From Strigamia acuminata (Eukaryota; Arthropoda; Chilopoda; Geophilomorpha; Linotaeniidae): a DNA stretch of 64,000 nt. Numbering within the stretch: position 1 is the stretch's first letter; the number at the start of each line of letters is the position of its first letter. A model generated the notes under the pieces. That model was not told where the DNA came from. It was given only the letters and a program-made list of their open reading frames with translations, and searched no databases. The stretch is taken from assembly GCA_949358305.1 (NCBI GenBank), contig OX442314.1, forward strand, positions 33,475,608-33,539,607, in the 5' to 3' direction. Shown here piece after piece: positions 1 to 10,020 of this stretch. Both the position numbers and the translations under genes were made by a program.

Positions 1-500
1 AATGGTGCCGAATTGCCTATTACCCTTATGGATCCATGAGAGGACCCACCATCCTCTGACGGGGGTGTCGTCGGACGTGGAGGGCTAGTGCCTTGTTGGT
101 AAATGCTACGCATTTCTTTGAGTAATCCCTGTGCTTGAACGAAAAACTGATTACGAATATCACACATCAATAAAGCTTCGGAATGTAAAATTGCCGGATT
201 CATTGATATTCCTGACACGCCAGGAGTGAAGAAAGCTGGAGGCACGAGCTGATACGCTGGTGTTGACGTGGCAACTGTCGTTGGCGCAGAAATGTTTACG
301 CCAGGTATTGGAGCCGACATGTTGTCGCGAAAAGTTTGCGGCATTGAATTCGCAATGGTTATCAATAACTCACTTTGTTCCGCTCGTGCTCGCCTTAAAC
401 GCTCATAACGATGCCAGTCGAGAGACGAAGCCAGCTCGTCCAAATCAAAGGGGTCTCTTACAGTGGGGTTTTCCTCACCGTTTCCCAACTCATTCGACAT
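1..500 (-). CDS. Retrotransposon gag-like ORF, partial at window edge
   Basis: An open frame runs on the minus strand from an ATG at 500 to the window edge without a stop (about 166 codons). The protein begins MSNELGNGEENPTVRDPFDL and is rich in Pro, Ser and Thr toward the visible end (TSPPRPTTPPSEDGG). It has no recognisable catalytic motif, and I know of no match by eye. It is called gag because it lies directly downstream of an LTR-like block (602-1274) and a primer-binding-site-like sequence (579-598), the position of gag in LTR retrotransposons. The rest of the element is outside the window. The element family cannot be settled from this part; the TGGCGA-type primer site resembles that of the Ty3/Gypsy element at 57.7 kb. 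Confidence 0.5.
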   Translation of the reverse strand, partial: MSNELGNGEENPTVRDPFDLDELASSLDWHRYERLRRARAEQSELLITIANSMPQTFRDNMSAPIPGVNISAPTTVATSTPAYQLVPPAFFTPGVSGISMNPAILHSEALLMCDIRNQFFVQAQGLLKEMRSIYQQGTSPPRPTTPPSEDGGSSHGSIRVIGNSAP

Positions 501-578
501 GATGAAAAAATAATGAAAATGATTAATAATTTAAACGAAAACTTAACTTTCTTGCGCGTTTTCAGCCTAAATAAGCGA

Positions 579-598
579 GGATCCTGTCAGGCTCGCCA
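579..598 (-). promoter_or_regulatory. Candidate primer binding site
   Basis: On the minus strand TGGCGAGCCTGACAGGATCC starts three bases after the LTR terminus CGTGACA. It begins with TGG, the complement of a tRNA 3' CCA end, and it resembles the TGGCGACGAGATAGGA site of the Ty3/Gypsy element at 57892. The tRNA is not identified. Confidence 0.5.
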
Positions 599-601
599 TG
601 T

Positions 602-1274
602 TGTCACGATTAATTCTGTTGGTATAATTAATTCCTAACAATATCGTGCAAAAACTAATTCGCGCAATAGTAATGGGCAAAGTTCGTAGATTTCCCTAAA
701 CCTTGTTTCCTTCAAATGAGGACATCCAGAAACTCAGGAAACCTAATACTCGCGTTTGACTAACATAATTTATATTGGACAGTTCCTTGCTTACGGCGGG
801 TGTTGTAGTCGTAAAAGAATGGAAGCACGATGATATTAACCTAAAGTGGAAAGGGGATATCATCGGGCAGTGATAATATAAAAGATGGCGGCTTAGAAAA
901 TAGCGCAATAGGGTTAGATGTAAGAGCGCTTGTTGAAGGCGCAAATCATAGCAGACTAAATCTAAATGTTATTAAGGGAAATTGGTGTTATCCGTTAGAG
1001 AGCATAAGAAGAAGTGATTAAACTTAGGATGATTGGAAAGAGGAAAACTCAGTCATGTGACTGGTCAGATCAATTAGAGAAGGGGGTGGAAAGGTGAAAA
1101 TAGGAGTTCAATTGTTAAGAATAATGATATGCGCATCATCCAGATTGCGCATTCATTAAATGAAGATGAGTAAGCGAGATGAATCATTACGAGTGTCAGA
1201 AACAAGAAAATATTATAAGAAATAAGATTGGGTTATTCTAAAATAAAAATAGGCGGGTAGACGTGCCCGTGACA
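602..1274 (-). repeat. 5' LTR-like block of a minus-strand retrotransposon
   Basis: The block is bounded by short inverted termini, TGTCACG at 602-608 and CGTGACA at 1268-1274, and is followed on the minus strand by a primer-binding-site-like sequence and a gag-like ORF. The length is 673 bp. The partner LTR would lie outside the window, so the limits rest on the termini and on position only. Short ORFs inside it show no coding character. Confidence 0.45.
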
Positions 1275-1289
1275 AAGCTTAAATATTAA

Positions 1290-1918
1290 TTCCGAATTTT
1301 TTTTTGTTTAGGAAATCTGAAGACACCTGGCAAGAGGAGGTGCAATGACCACAAGAAGCGTCTACATAAATATGATTCGTTTGCGCAAACTGCCATTCGT
1401 TCCAAAGTGCATGAATTTTATCGAAGACGGGAGGTTCCAACAATACGAAAGGTTGCTACTGTTATTCGAAGTGACGACACACTGCCGAATTTAAGTGTAC
1501 TTGTATCTGCATTACGGCTTTTGTTGCATGATATTGGCTTTAAGTTCATGAAGCGGAAACGAAATGCTGCTCTTTATTGTTGCTTGGCGGAGGAAGTATC
1601 TGCGGGAGATTAGAGCCCATCGTCTGGCAGATAGACAAATTTATTACACAGACGAAACATGGGTAAATGCAGGTAATTAATTTAATTATAAAAATTTAAA
1701 CTCAATACTAATTAATAATTATTATTACAGATGAATACGTAACCAAGAAATGGGCAGACAGTACCATCAAATCACACAGAGATGCTTTTTTGAATGGATT
1801 AACAACAGCACTGAAACATCCTACATCTAAAGGCGGGAGGTTGATTGTCAGTCATATTGGATGTGAGACCGGATTCGTCAAGAATGGTTTGCTGGTTTTC
1901 AAGTACTTCGTAATTTAA
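1290..1918 (+). pseudogene. Broken DDE-superfamily transposase fragment
   Basis: Two coding pieces are visible. The first has an ATG at 1407 and a helix-turn-helix-like stretch (EVPTIRKVATVIR). After a frame change it continues as REIRAHRLADRQIYYTDETW ending VNAG. An intron-like gap (gtaatt...ttacag, about 1673-1731) follows, and then TKKWADSTIKSHRDAFLNGL, GGRLIVSHIGCETGFV and KNGLLVFK. The DETWVNAG block and the GGRLIV-GFV block are typical of an arthropod Tc1/IS630-like DDE transposase family, where the first acidic residue lies in DET. The reading frame is shifted near 1590-1610 and the protein stops at LLVFKYFVI, so the catalytic centre is incomplete. I infer a dead copy. No terminal inverted repeats were recognised around it. 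Confidence 0.6.
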
Positions 1919-2130
1919 TTTGACTCTGTTAAACCAATAGGAGTGCTTGCTTGTAAATATATTAAAAAGACCCTCCAGTGATATAAAGCAGTAGTAAAAC
2001 TTTCGACTGTGTGTGTGTGCTTCTTTCTTTTGCAAAAAAAATTTTAGCCGGCGCAGTAGTAGAGACCCGCGCGCTATTAGAGGCCCGCGGACTATTTACG
2101 TAATGGCAACGAAAAACACTTAAAAGTGTG

Positions 2131-2198
2131 ACAATTGAGACGTTTTCCATACGTTTCGGTAATTTTCTGCCGAAACGTATGCAAAACGTGTCATTTGT
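2131..2198. repeat. Imperfect 29-bp inverted repeat (hairpin)
   Basis: The arms 2131-2159 and 2170-2198 match at about 25 of 29 positions (core ACGTTTTCCATACGTTTCGG against its inverted copy), with a 10-bp loop. GC-rich blocks containing ctattagaggcccgcg occur on both sides (about 2075 and 2275). This suggests a foldback or MITE-type remnant. It has no coding content. Confidence 0.55.
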
Positions 2199-2199
2199 C

Positions 2200-3419
2200 A
2201 TCTTTTTTTGGCACATTTCGGGCGTTATTGGCAAAAATAAAATTTGCCCTGCGCGCAATTCGAGGTCCGCGGGCTATTAGAGGCCCGCGTAGTAATCGAT
2301 AATGTACGGTAATGTTGACATATTTCTGATTTTACCTTAAGCAGTGTTGGACAAAACCAATTTTTAGCTTAATTCTTAAAACAACTGAATCAGCACAAAA
2401 ATAAGAAATTAAACATTAAGACTTACCCAATACATCATCTTCCCCGGTTTTCTTTTCTGGACACTGCATGGACATCATCTAATTGGAGAGAAATAAAATA
2501 CGGTCTAGATTTATATAAAAATTCAAAAGTGTATAATTAAGCATTTACGATATTCTTTTGATTGAATAAATACCATAGATATGAACTTTACTATACACCA
2601 CAAAAAGCTGGTTTTTTGTTTTTTTTTTAATTAAAAGAGTCCGAATGAATTATTATTTTCGAATTTGGGTCAGAAATTTGAGAATTCTTGATCTTCTAAA
2701 GATCATTATTAAAATTTGGATAAATTTATAGAAATTTAGGCCAATTTACTACATTTTGGGTATCTAAAAATTCTTTTTATGCCTGTTTTGGTTCATTGAA
2801 AAAATTGATACCCACTTAAAACGACCTGCCAGTAAAAGCGAGGTTTACTAGCATGCTGGTAAAACTCGAACTATACCGGCATGTAGTTTAAAGCGAGGTA
2901 ATACGTTAGCATTTAGACGTGATTGAAATGTCGGGTCTTCAAGAAAGCCATTTCATGATCAGGTTATATTTATTTTTTTATTTCTCAGATGTGATTTGCT
3001 GACTGCACTAATTTTGTTACTCAACGTCTGTTTGTCTTCATCTGAAACAACACCTCAAATTTAGTTTCTCTGTACTAGTAAATTGATACTTATAAGCCAA
3101 CGTATCGCTTTTTCTGTATGATATATCGCAATAATACAGTTTCTTGAATCGACATCGACATCGTCACACTCTTCAAACCACGTCTAGCAAAAATGAAACA
3201 AAAAGTTAAAATCCAATTAATAAACAATTGAGCAATTAAATTATCCACTTCAGGTCTAAAATCTAAAATGATCTTACCTATTAATTGTAGAAAACATCGG
3301 CATAAATCAGATTCTTTTTACAATACAAAAAAAATTTATAGTATACCAGAAAAGGTTTTTTTAATACACATTAAACAAATCATAAAAAAAACTTGTTACA
3401 CCAAATCGAATAAAAATTT
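2200..3419. other. Intergenic stretch with weak exon-like signals
   Basis: This AT-rich DNA lies between the hairpin and the MATH cluster. On the minus strand two short pieces look exon-like but could not be joined to a gene. One is 2478-2428, an ATG-led 17-codon stretch followed by GGTAAGTC. The other is about 3186-3062, after an acceptor-like ttttgctag, encoding TWFEECDDVDVDSRNC and then a stop. Neither is supported beyond splice-like flanks. Confidence 0.2.
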
Positions 3420-4051
3420 CTATTTAGTCCCAGCAGTAATAATTTTAAAAAAATCTAGTTTGATAAAAAGTGTATCGTCTGTTAAATATAACGGCTTAAG
3501 CTTATCTAACGGCATATACTTTGCTTTTCCCCAGCCTGCATTTACTGCACTGATTGGTTTGTCAAAACCTTGACCTTTCTTCAAATCTGATGGCACTGGC
3601 ACACTATGATGATTCTTATGTATCGACTGATCCAACACACTAATTTGCGCAGAATACTCAATGGGCCACGTGAGAATTTCATCGTTCGGGCCTTTCATCA
3701 CTTGAATATAAATCGATAAATGAGTTCCCTGTCCGGGACCGTCACCGTTTGGATTGAGTTGTAGTCGCAGTTTATATCCGTACTGCTGATTGTAAAATGG
3801 ATCACTATACAGATAAGGATCCTCGTGAAATCTTAATTGATCTTGAAGTTTTGTAAAGTGGTCCACTTTCCAGATGTATGGCGATACGGAAAGATCCGAT
3901 GACAGTTCGTTCCTCAGTTTATCTGGACGAATAAATAAGATAAAATAACAAATAAAATGCACTTTTTTGGTGTTTTTTATTCTTGATTACCGCAATTCTG
4001 GTTCAATTCTTCTATCGTCTTGTTGAGTTTCAATTCGAGATCATTCGTCAT
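3420..4051 (-). CDS. TRAF-type MATH domain protein, copy 1
   Basis: Two exons on the minus strand, 4051-3991 and 3922-3420, are joined by a 68-bp GT-AG intron, giving 187 residues. A short N-terminal helix rich in charged residues (MTNDLELKLNKTIEELNQNC) is followed by a MATH/TRAF-C domain from YIWKVDHF to the C terminus. It carries the family core GYKLRLQLNPNGDG, GTHLSIYIQVMKGPND, WPIEYSAQISVLDQ. In TRAF proteins this fold binds receptor peptides and trimerises, but RING and TRAF zinc fingers are absent here, so this is a MATH-only protein. The start was chosen because all four tandem copies have an equivalent short first exon ending in phase 1. A shared upstream block lies about 155 bp before the ATG. 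The cellular role is unknown. Confidence 0.85.
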
Positions 4052-4208
4052 GTTCAGTTATCAGTTTTCGTCGAATTAGCTGCATGAGAAGGTGAGAAAT
4101 GGAGTTACATGTGTGAAATGGGCAATGAACGTCCAGTTGTAAGATTAGTTTAGTTTGCTTCGCCAGAAAATCGACGGAATAATACGGTTTGATGCCTGTT
4201 GTGTGTGG

Positions 4209-4236
4209 TCACATGACTTGACAAGTGGCGACCTCT
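4209..4236 (-). promoter_or_regulatory. Shared upstream block, MATH copy 1 (M-box-like TCACATGA)
   Basis: The sequence TCACATGACTTGACAAGTGG followed by cgacctct is one of five near-identical blocks in the MATH cluster (also 6241, 6862, 8067 and 9084). Such conservation in otherwise diverged flanks argues for function or recent duplication. TCACATGA equals the M-box/E-box half recognised by MiT/TFE bHLH factors in animals. Binding here is inference. Confidence 0.5.
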
Positions 4237-4515
4237 TTACATTTGCAAACGACAACAAATTAGTAATTTATTAATTAATAATCATTAATTATACGTATTA
4301 ATTGCATTAATTATCAATCAGGCTATAATTATTCATCCGGGCACTTTTAATTTAGAAAAAAACAACCAGCTTTTCACTTATACCAACATGGCGGTATAAG
4401 CTTTGTATCTGAGAATCCAGCCAAAAAATTTGTTGCCTGCAGTGGCATGCGGCTTAAAGGAGGGTAATACAGCAAACATTTGGAAAAAAAATAATACCAG
4501 TTAATTACATATTGG

Positions 4516-5075
4516 TGTGACTGTTTGGACGGACGCCACGTGGTCAGGGGAGGGCCACGAGATGCTGGACACAACACACACGATGATTTACCAACGAAAT
4601 ACAACAGAAACACAGTTTAGTTATTATTATAGCTTTATTGTTGTCTAGGGGTATGATTGGTGTCTCATATGTATTTCCCAATGTGATTGCTGCGAAACAG
4701 CCATCCCTAACAAGACCGCCGTAACGTTCGATGAACGACGGATGGACGCGGCTTACTTGAACGCTCAGGTCGCGGTGGGGGACAGAGTCGCCACGCCGAT
4801 CATTTGGTTCGTGATCATAGTCAGTTCAATGAAGCGGTCGTAGAAGCGACTGTTTGCCTTGCTGGCTAGAAGAGAACTTATTTCGGCCTCTGCGGGGCCT
4901 ACCACTTCCGGAAAAGCACTTCCGGGTCTAGATTGGTGGAACCAACGGCCCGCAGCTCCACCTGGTTGCGGGGGACCGCAACAGGTCTCGCACGAGAAAC
5001 ACGAGGTGCGCGAGAGCTGCACTAAGTGCCTTGTATTGCAGGTAAATGATCAGCCTTTGGGGGCAGCTGGTCACA
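4516..5075 (+). repeat. Solo LTR, same family as 56933-57260
   Basis: The block begins TGTGACTGTTTGGACGG and ends GCAGCTGGTCACA. It shares long segments with 56933-57260 (ACGCCACGTGGTCAGGGGAG near the start; CCGCAGCTCCACCTGGTTGC in the second half). Flanks ATTGG (4511-4515) and TTTGG (5076-5080) could be an imperfect target duplication. No gag-pol lies next to it, so it is read as a solo LTR upstream of MATH copy 1. Its 560-bp length against 328 bp for the other copy shows an internal length difference. Short ORFs here (both strands, 4765-5200) are not considered genes. Confidence 0.6.
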
Positions 5076-5510
5076 TTTGGGCAAAAAGTACCAGTTCGTT
5101 ACTTACGAATGATTTTTGTACCAGAGAGGTGTTTGCAAGTCGAATTGTTCGCAAGTCCTGCAAATGTGTAAAAGGTGAAAAAATTGTTCATCGTACTTAA
5201 AGAAAACACTTTTTTTTATTAAAAATTTATAAAGGATGAAGTCTTTAAGTGAAGTCTTAAATTTATAAAGGGGTACATATTAAACAAAAATTATAATCTT
5301 AGTATTTTATAATCACAAGTACTATACACACAAATTTTTAAGTTTAAAATTCGAAATTTCTACCTCTAAAACTTCGTTAAGGTTCGACAAAATTCAGAAC
5401 GAAGTACGATAGAAATAAAACAAATTTTACTATTAAAAAAGAAAAAAAAAATGACGTAAAATTACGTTACAATATTTCACATATTGTAACAAAGACTTCA
5501 ACATTACCAA

Positions 5511-6138
5511 TTACATTTTGCTCGTAATCAATAAATCGAGTTTGAAAAAAATTTGGTCTTCGACTAAATACATCGGCTTCAGCTTAGCTAACGGCAGGAA
5601 ATATATAAATCCCCAACTAACATTTTCTGCCTCCAATGGTTTGCTAAAACTATTTTTAGCTAGAATGAAATCCGACATCAGCTGTACACAGTGATGCTTC
5701 TTATGCATTGACTGATCCAACACACTAATTTGAGCAGAATACTCGATGGGCCACTTAAGAATTGCGTCATTCAGACCTCTGAGAACTTGAAGATAAATCG
5801 ACATATGACTTCCTGCTCCATAACCATCACCGTATGGATTGAGTTGTAGTCGCAGTTTGTAGCCGTACTTGTAACTATAAAAAGGTTCACTGCACGCATA
5901 CGACAGTGTTCCCGATTTTGCCTGAGCTTGAAGCTCTGCAAAGTTGTCCACTTTCCAGATGTAGGGGCATTTGGAAAGATTCTTTGCCAGTTCGTTTCTC
6001 AGTTTGTCTAGATTAAAATCACAAATGTTTTCAATTCACCAAAATCATCATTTTTTAAAATAATTTACTACCGTATTTCATGTCCACTTCTTCCATCTTG
6101 TTCCGTAGTCTCTTTAGGATTTCGCGATCAGTCATCAT
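5511..6138 (-). CDS. TRAF-type MATH domain protein, copy 2
   Basis: The exons are 6138-6072 and 6007-5511 (minus), with a 64-bp intron and 187 residues. The N-terminal helix MMTDREILKRLRNKMEEVDM is followed by DKLRNELAKNL and a complete MATH domain (YIWKVDNF ... GYKLRLQLNPYGDG ... MSIYLQVLRGLND ... WPIEYSAQISVLDQ). It is closest to copy 3 in the linker EIQAQAKSG/ELQAQAKSG. The intron position and phase are identical to those of the other copies, which supports tandem duplication. The shared upstream block sits about 100 bp before the start. Confidence 0.85.
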
Positions 6139-6240
6139 TGTTTGTTTTTTCAATATTTTCCGTCAAATTAGCTGCATGGAGATGGTGAGAAGTGAAGTTA
6201 CAAATGCAAAATGGCCGATAGTTTTGTCTGTTGTCTTTGG

Positions 6241-6270
6241 TCACATGACCTGACAAGTGGCGACCTCTTC
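6241..6270 (-). promoter_or_regulatory. Shared upstream block, MATH copy 2
   Basis: TCACATGACCTGACAAGTGG, then cgacctct, lies about 103 bp upstream of the copy 2 start codon. See the block at 4209. Confidence 0.5.
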
Positions 6271-6589
6271 ATACTTGATGGGAGAAACTGACTGATTATA
6301 ATGTTGTTAGTTTTTAATGTTTCATAGCAATTAAAGCAATTAAACAACTTTTTTTCTGTATCCATGAGGACCTTAAACATTTGAACATTTTTTGTGTGAT
6401 TTTTGTGATTTTTTGTTGACTTTTTATCGTGTTTGGTTTTTATTTTCCACTTCCGATGTTTTTTTTTTCTTTCTTATTTTCCAGTCGCAGAAAATTTAAA
6501 AGTATTGACCACAATTGGAATATTTTTACCACGATCTCTTTCAGCCACGTAAAGAACTTTTCCAGTCGAAAGGAATTGGGGTCAAAAAT

Positions 6590-6772
6590 AAATCTGGTCA
6601 AAAATATTCCTGGTCAAAAATATTCCTGGTCAAAAATATTCCTGGTCGAAAATATATTCCTGGTCGAAAAATATATTCCTGGTCGAAAATATATTCCAGG
6701 TCAAAAATATATTCCTGGTCAAAAATATATTCCTGGTCAAAAATATATTCCTGGTCAAAAAGAGTGAAGTTG
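6590..6772. repeat. Minisatellite, unit about 16-19 bp
   Basis: About ten tandem copies of a unit of the form tcctggtcaaaaatat occur, with 16- to 19-bp variants. The repeat stays open in several frames on both strands, producing artificial ORFs (IPGQKY and FDQEYI repeats) that are not credible genes. It occupies the place where a MATH gene body would be expected downstream of the orphan block at 6862. Confidence 0.85.
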
Positions 6773-6861
6773 TATCTCTGAAAGACTACCAAATCTGTTG
6801 TAAAATCAATTTCGTTTGCCTACATGCACAATAATACGTTTTTCATGCCTGCCATTTTTGA

Positions 6862-6890
6862 TCACATGACCTGGTAAGTGGCGTCCTCTC
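6862..6890 (-). promoter_or_regulatory. Orphan copy of the MATH upstream block
   Basis: TCACATGACCTGGTAAGTGG, then cgtcctct, has the same context as the copy 4 block at 9084: about 35 bp on the far side also match (ctgattagc-type flank). No MATH exon follows; the 300 bp downstream on the minus strand are minisatellite. I read it as the surviving promoter region of a lost fifth gene. Confidence 0.5.
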
Positions 6891-7345
6891 ACAATTGCTT
6901 GGAGAAACTGATTAGCAAGTAATTTAAACACTAGTGGGAGCCAGTGTTAATAAAATGTTTCATTAATTACAGACAGATAAACACTGAAGAGTGTTGTATA
7001 TGTTGTTATATGGCATATAGTCAGGGCGAACTGGGCTGCAGAGAAAGGCACACTGGGCAGAGAGGGGCGCCGAACAGTGATGGCGTTTACCAGGCGCCAA
7101 TTTGAAACCCAGCGTTAATAAGGACCGGGCGCGTGTAGAATTTTGGGTCAATAACTGCCAGGCGTTAAAACAAGGCCGGCGCTTTAATGAACCTGGGCTA
7201 TTAAACGGGGCACTTACTGTATTTCGAAAAAATTCAGATTGAAGTACGATGATAATAAAACAGATTTTAATATTTAAAAATAAAAAGAGAAAAAAAAAGA
7301 TATAAAAACATGTGACAATAAATTCATTGGCTTCAAGATTGCCAA

Positions 7346-7974
7346 TTAACGTTTGTTTGTAAGGGTAAAATTTAGCTGGATAAAAATTTTATCATCAACT
7401 AAATACACCGGCTTCAGCTGATCTAGCGGCAAAAAATATACATAACCCCAACCAAGATTTTCTGAATCCACTGGTTTGACAAAACTACTTTCAGCTAGAA
7501 TGAAATCTGATGTCAGTGGGAGATTGTAGTCATCCTTATACTGAGACTGATCCAACACACTAATTTGTGCAGTATACTCAATGGGCCACTTAAGAATTGC
7601 GTCATTCAGACCTTTCATCACTTGAATATAAGTGGATAAATGAGTTCCTGCTGCAGGGCCGTCGCCATTTGGATTGAGCAGTAATCGCAGTTTGTAGCCG
7701 TACTTGTGGGTGTAAAAAGGTTGACTAAACACGTAAACCAATTCGCCCGATTTTGCCTGAGCTTGAATCTCTGTGTAGTTCTCCACTTTCCAAATATATG
7801 GGCATATGGAAAGATCCAGTGCCAGTTCGTTTCTCAGTAAGTCTAGATGAAAGAATGGGATAAAATCACAAATATTTTTAATTCATCAAAATCAATTCAT
7901 AATTTATTACCGTATTTCATGTTTAATTCGTCTATCGTCTTCGTTAGTTTCCTTTCGATTTCGTGGTTAGACAT
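7346..7974 (-). CDS. TRAF-type MATH domain protein, copy 3
   Basis: The exons are 7974-7911 and 7842-7346 (minus), with a 68-bp intron and 186 residues. The start MSNHEIERKLTKTIDELNMK forms a short amphipathic helix. The MATH domain follows from YIWKVENY, with GYKLRLLLNPNGDG, GTHLSTYIQVMKGLND, WPIEYTAQISVLDQ and the C-terminal LVDDKIFIQLNF. Nothing breaks the frame. It is a MATH-only protein like its neighbours, and its partner proteins are unknown. Confidence 0.85.
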
Positions 7975-8066
7975 CTTGGTTATTTTTTCTTATAGTTTGC
8001 TTCAAATTTGCTGCATTGGCAAAGGTGAGATGCGATGGTTACAAAATGGCCGATGTACACAGGATG

Positions 8067-8095
8067 TCACATGACCTGACAAGTGGCGACCTCTT
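8067..8095 (-). promoter_or_regulatory. Shared upstream block, MATH copy 3
   Basis: TCACATGACCTGACAAGTGG, then cgacctct, lies about 93 bp upstream of the copy 3 start. The short sequence aaaatggccgat, also present upstream of copy 2, lies between block and gene. Confidence 0.5.
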
Positions 8096-8287
8096 CTTGA
8101 AGTTTTTAAAGTTTCATATCAATTTTATTATTAAGCAAATTAAAAAACAGTATAAATCAAAACTTTGAATGCACTGAATATTACCAAAGCCTACACTGCA
8201 AAAAAAATTGAACAATGATATAAGTTAAGTACAACTAAATTTAATGTTAAAAGATGTGCAAACGTGTTACAGTAACAGCCTTCAAGG

Positions 8288-8962
8288 TTACAAATCATTT
8301 TTTTGTTCTGTCACAATAGTTAAATCTAGTTTGATACAAAGTGCATCTTTAACTAAAAACATCGGCACGAGTTTGTGTAACGGCACGAAAAACTGATATC
8401 CCCATGCAATATTTACTGCGTCCACTGGTTTGCTAAAACTACTTCTACTTTCAATTAAATCTGACGTCAACTGTTGAGTTTCATCATTCTTGCGTACCAA
8501 CTGATCAACCAGACTAATTTGTGCATTATACTCAATGGGCCAATCGAGAATTCCATCGTTCGGACCTTTCATCACTTGAAGATAAATTGATAAATGAGAT
8601 CCTTCTGCTGGACCGTCGCCATTTAGACCGAGTTGTAGTCGCAGTTTGTAGCCGTATTTGTCACTATAAAAAGCTTCACTAAACGCGTAAATCTCGATGC
8701 CTGATTTAGCTCGAGTTTGAAGATTTGCGAAGTTCTCTACTTTCCAGATGTATGGCGATGAAGAAAGATTCTTTGCCAGTTCGTTTCTCAGTTTGTCTGA
8801 AAAGATAGAATAGAATCAGAAACATTTCAATTTACAAAATGCAATTTCCGTCTAAATTTCCATCAAAATATTAATGTTAGTCTTTTATTATTCGTTACCG
8901 TATTTCATTTCCAATTCTTCTAGCTTCTTCTGTAGTTTAATTTCTAGTTGGATGTCACTCAT
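8288..8962 (-). CDS. TRAF-type MATH domain protein, copy 4
   Basis: The exons are 8962-8899 and 8796-8288 (minus), with a 102-bp intron and 190 residues. The start is MSDIQLEIKLQKKLEELEMK. The MATH domain runs from YIWKVENF through GYKLRLQLGLNGDG, GSHLSIYLQVMKGPND and WPIEYNAQISLVDQ to a slightly longer C terminus TEQKNDL. Only the first exon has a usable initiator, so the second exon alone would appear as a shorter ORF beginning inside the domain. It is the most diverged of the four copies. The MATH fold assignment is firm and the function unknown. Confidence 0.85.
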
Positions 8963-9083
8963 CTTTTTTTGAATTTCCATTGAATTAGCTGCGTAGGAAA
9001 GACGAGAAGTGAAGTTGTAAAATCAATTTAAGTTTGCTTACTTGTTAGCCAAACAATACCTCGATGATGACTGATGTTTTTGA

Positions 9084-9111
9084 TCACATGACCTGAAAGT
9101 GGCGTCCTCTC
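9084..9111 (-). promoter_or_regulatory. Shared upstream block, MATH copy 4
   Basis: TCACATGACCTGAAAGTGG, then cgtcctct, lies about 122 bp upstream of the copy 4 start. It is the most divergent block but keeps TCACATGA intact. Confidence 0.5.
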
Positions 9112-9254
9112 ACGTTTGCTTTGAGAAACTGATTAGCTAACTGTCTTCTTTAGCCAAGCAATACCAAATATATTTAATAGGAGGTAAATAATTTTTGGAT
9201 CCCAAATTAATTAATAAATAAATAACCTCCAACAGAGAATTTTTTGTTTTTCTT

Positions 9255-9960
9255 AGGTTCAATTCCAGAGATTGATAATGGAAAATATTACAACTCGTGC
9301 GCCGCTTTTGACCCTAATGGCGACATGATAGCAAAATATCGAAAAGTAATATTAAAAAAAAATTATTTATTATTCGTTTTTTAATTTAAAAAAAAAATAT
9401 TTTTCAGATTTATTTATTTTGGTGCGGGAAACAAACTAGAAATATTAGATACGCATAAATGGATATACTGTACAAACATGCAGGATGTCCGCAAGCCAAT
9501 GCACAATTTTCATTAAGACAACTTAATTTTATTGCGATTTTAATTCTTCAATGAAAGGACCGAAATAGTAACAAGTTTAAAACTGATTTAAATCACTAAA
9601 TCGAAGTGCCAAATGAAAATTAAAATTGTAATCAAATTAAGTTGTATTGATGGAAATTAAAACTTATCGAGTCTCTATACAAGATAAAAATTGTCACCGC
9701 TTGCACAGAGCACGTGCATTGGATAACCAATTATATGTGGGGTGCGTGGTCCTCGCTAGAGATGTACAAGCTGCTTACGTTGCGTGAGGACATACTTTAG
9801 TAGTAAATCCGTAGTAAAAATTGATTTTCATGTCCCAACTGTTGTACCCCTCAGAAATATTCGTCACTAATGTTTTGAAAACTTTCAGAGGCGCTGTCAT
9901 AGGAAAATTAGACCATTCCGAAGGAGTTTTGTATGCAGATTTAGGTAAATTGAACAGAAA
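9255..9960 (+). pseudogene. Nitrilase-family (NIT2/omega-amidase-like) gene relic
   Basis: Three plus-strand pieces resemble successive exons of an omega-amidase. The first is GSIPEIDNGKYYNSCAAFDP then GDMIAKYRKV (from about 9257). The second is a degraded middle part. The third is LHRARALDNQLYVGCVVLAR then AAYVA (about 9697-9785). A final piece, RGAVIGKLDHSEGVLYADL, follows an acceptor-like ttcag at about 9889. In the family the segment after AAYVA reads WGHT; here the Trp codon is TGA (9785-9787), a nonsense change. The catalytic Cys region is not recognisable. The truncated 5' end, lost middle and stop together indicate a pseudogene. The active enzyme deaminates alpha-ketoglutaramate. Confidence 0.65.
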
Positions 9961-10020
9961 CAACAAGAATTTTTTTCCACGAAAAACATTTAAAAAAATC
10001 AAAATTACTTATGAACCATG

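Noticed and set aside
4765-5200. 85- and 113-aa ORFs
   Set aside because: They lie in a solo LTR on opposite strands and share no known domain.
6429-6792. ORFs with IPGQKY or FDQEYI repeats
   Set aside because: They are translations of a minisatellite that stays open in several frames on both strands.
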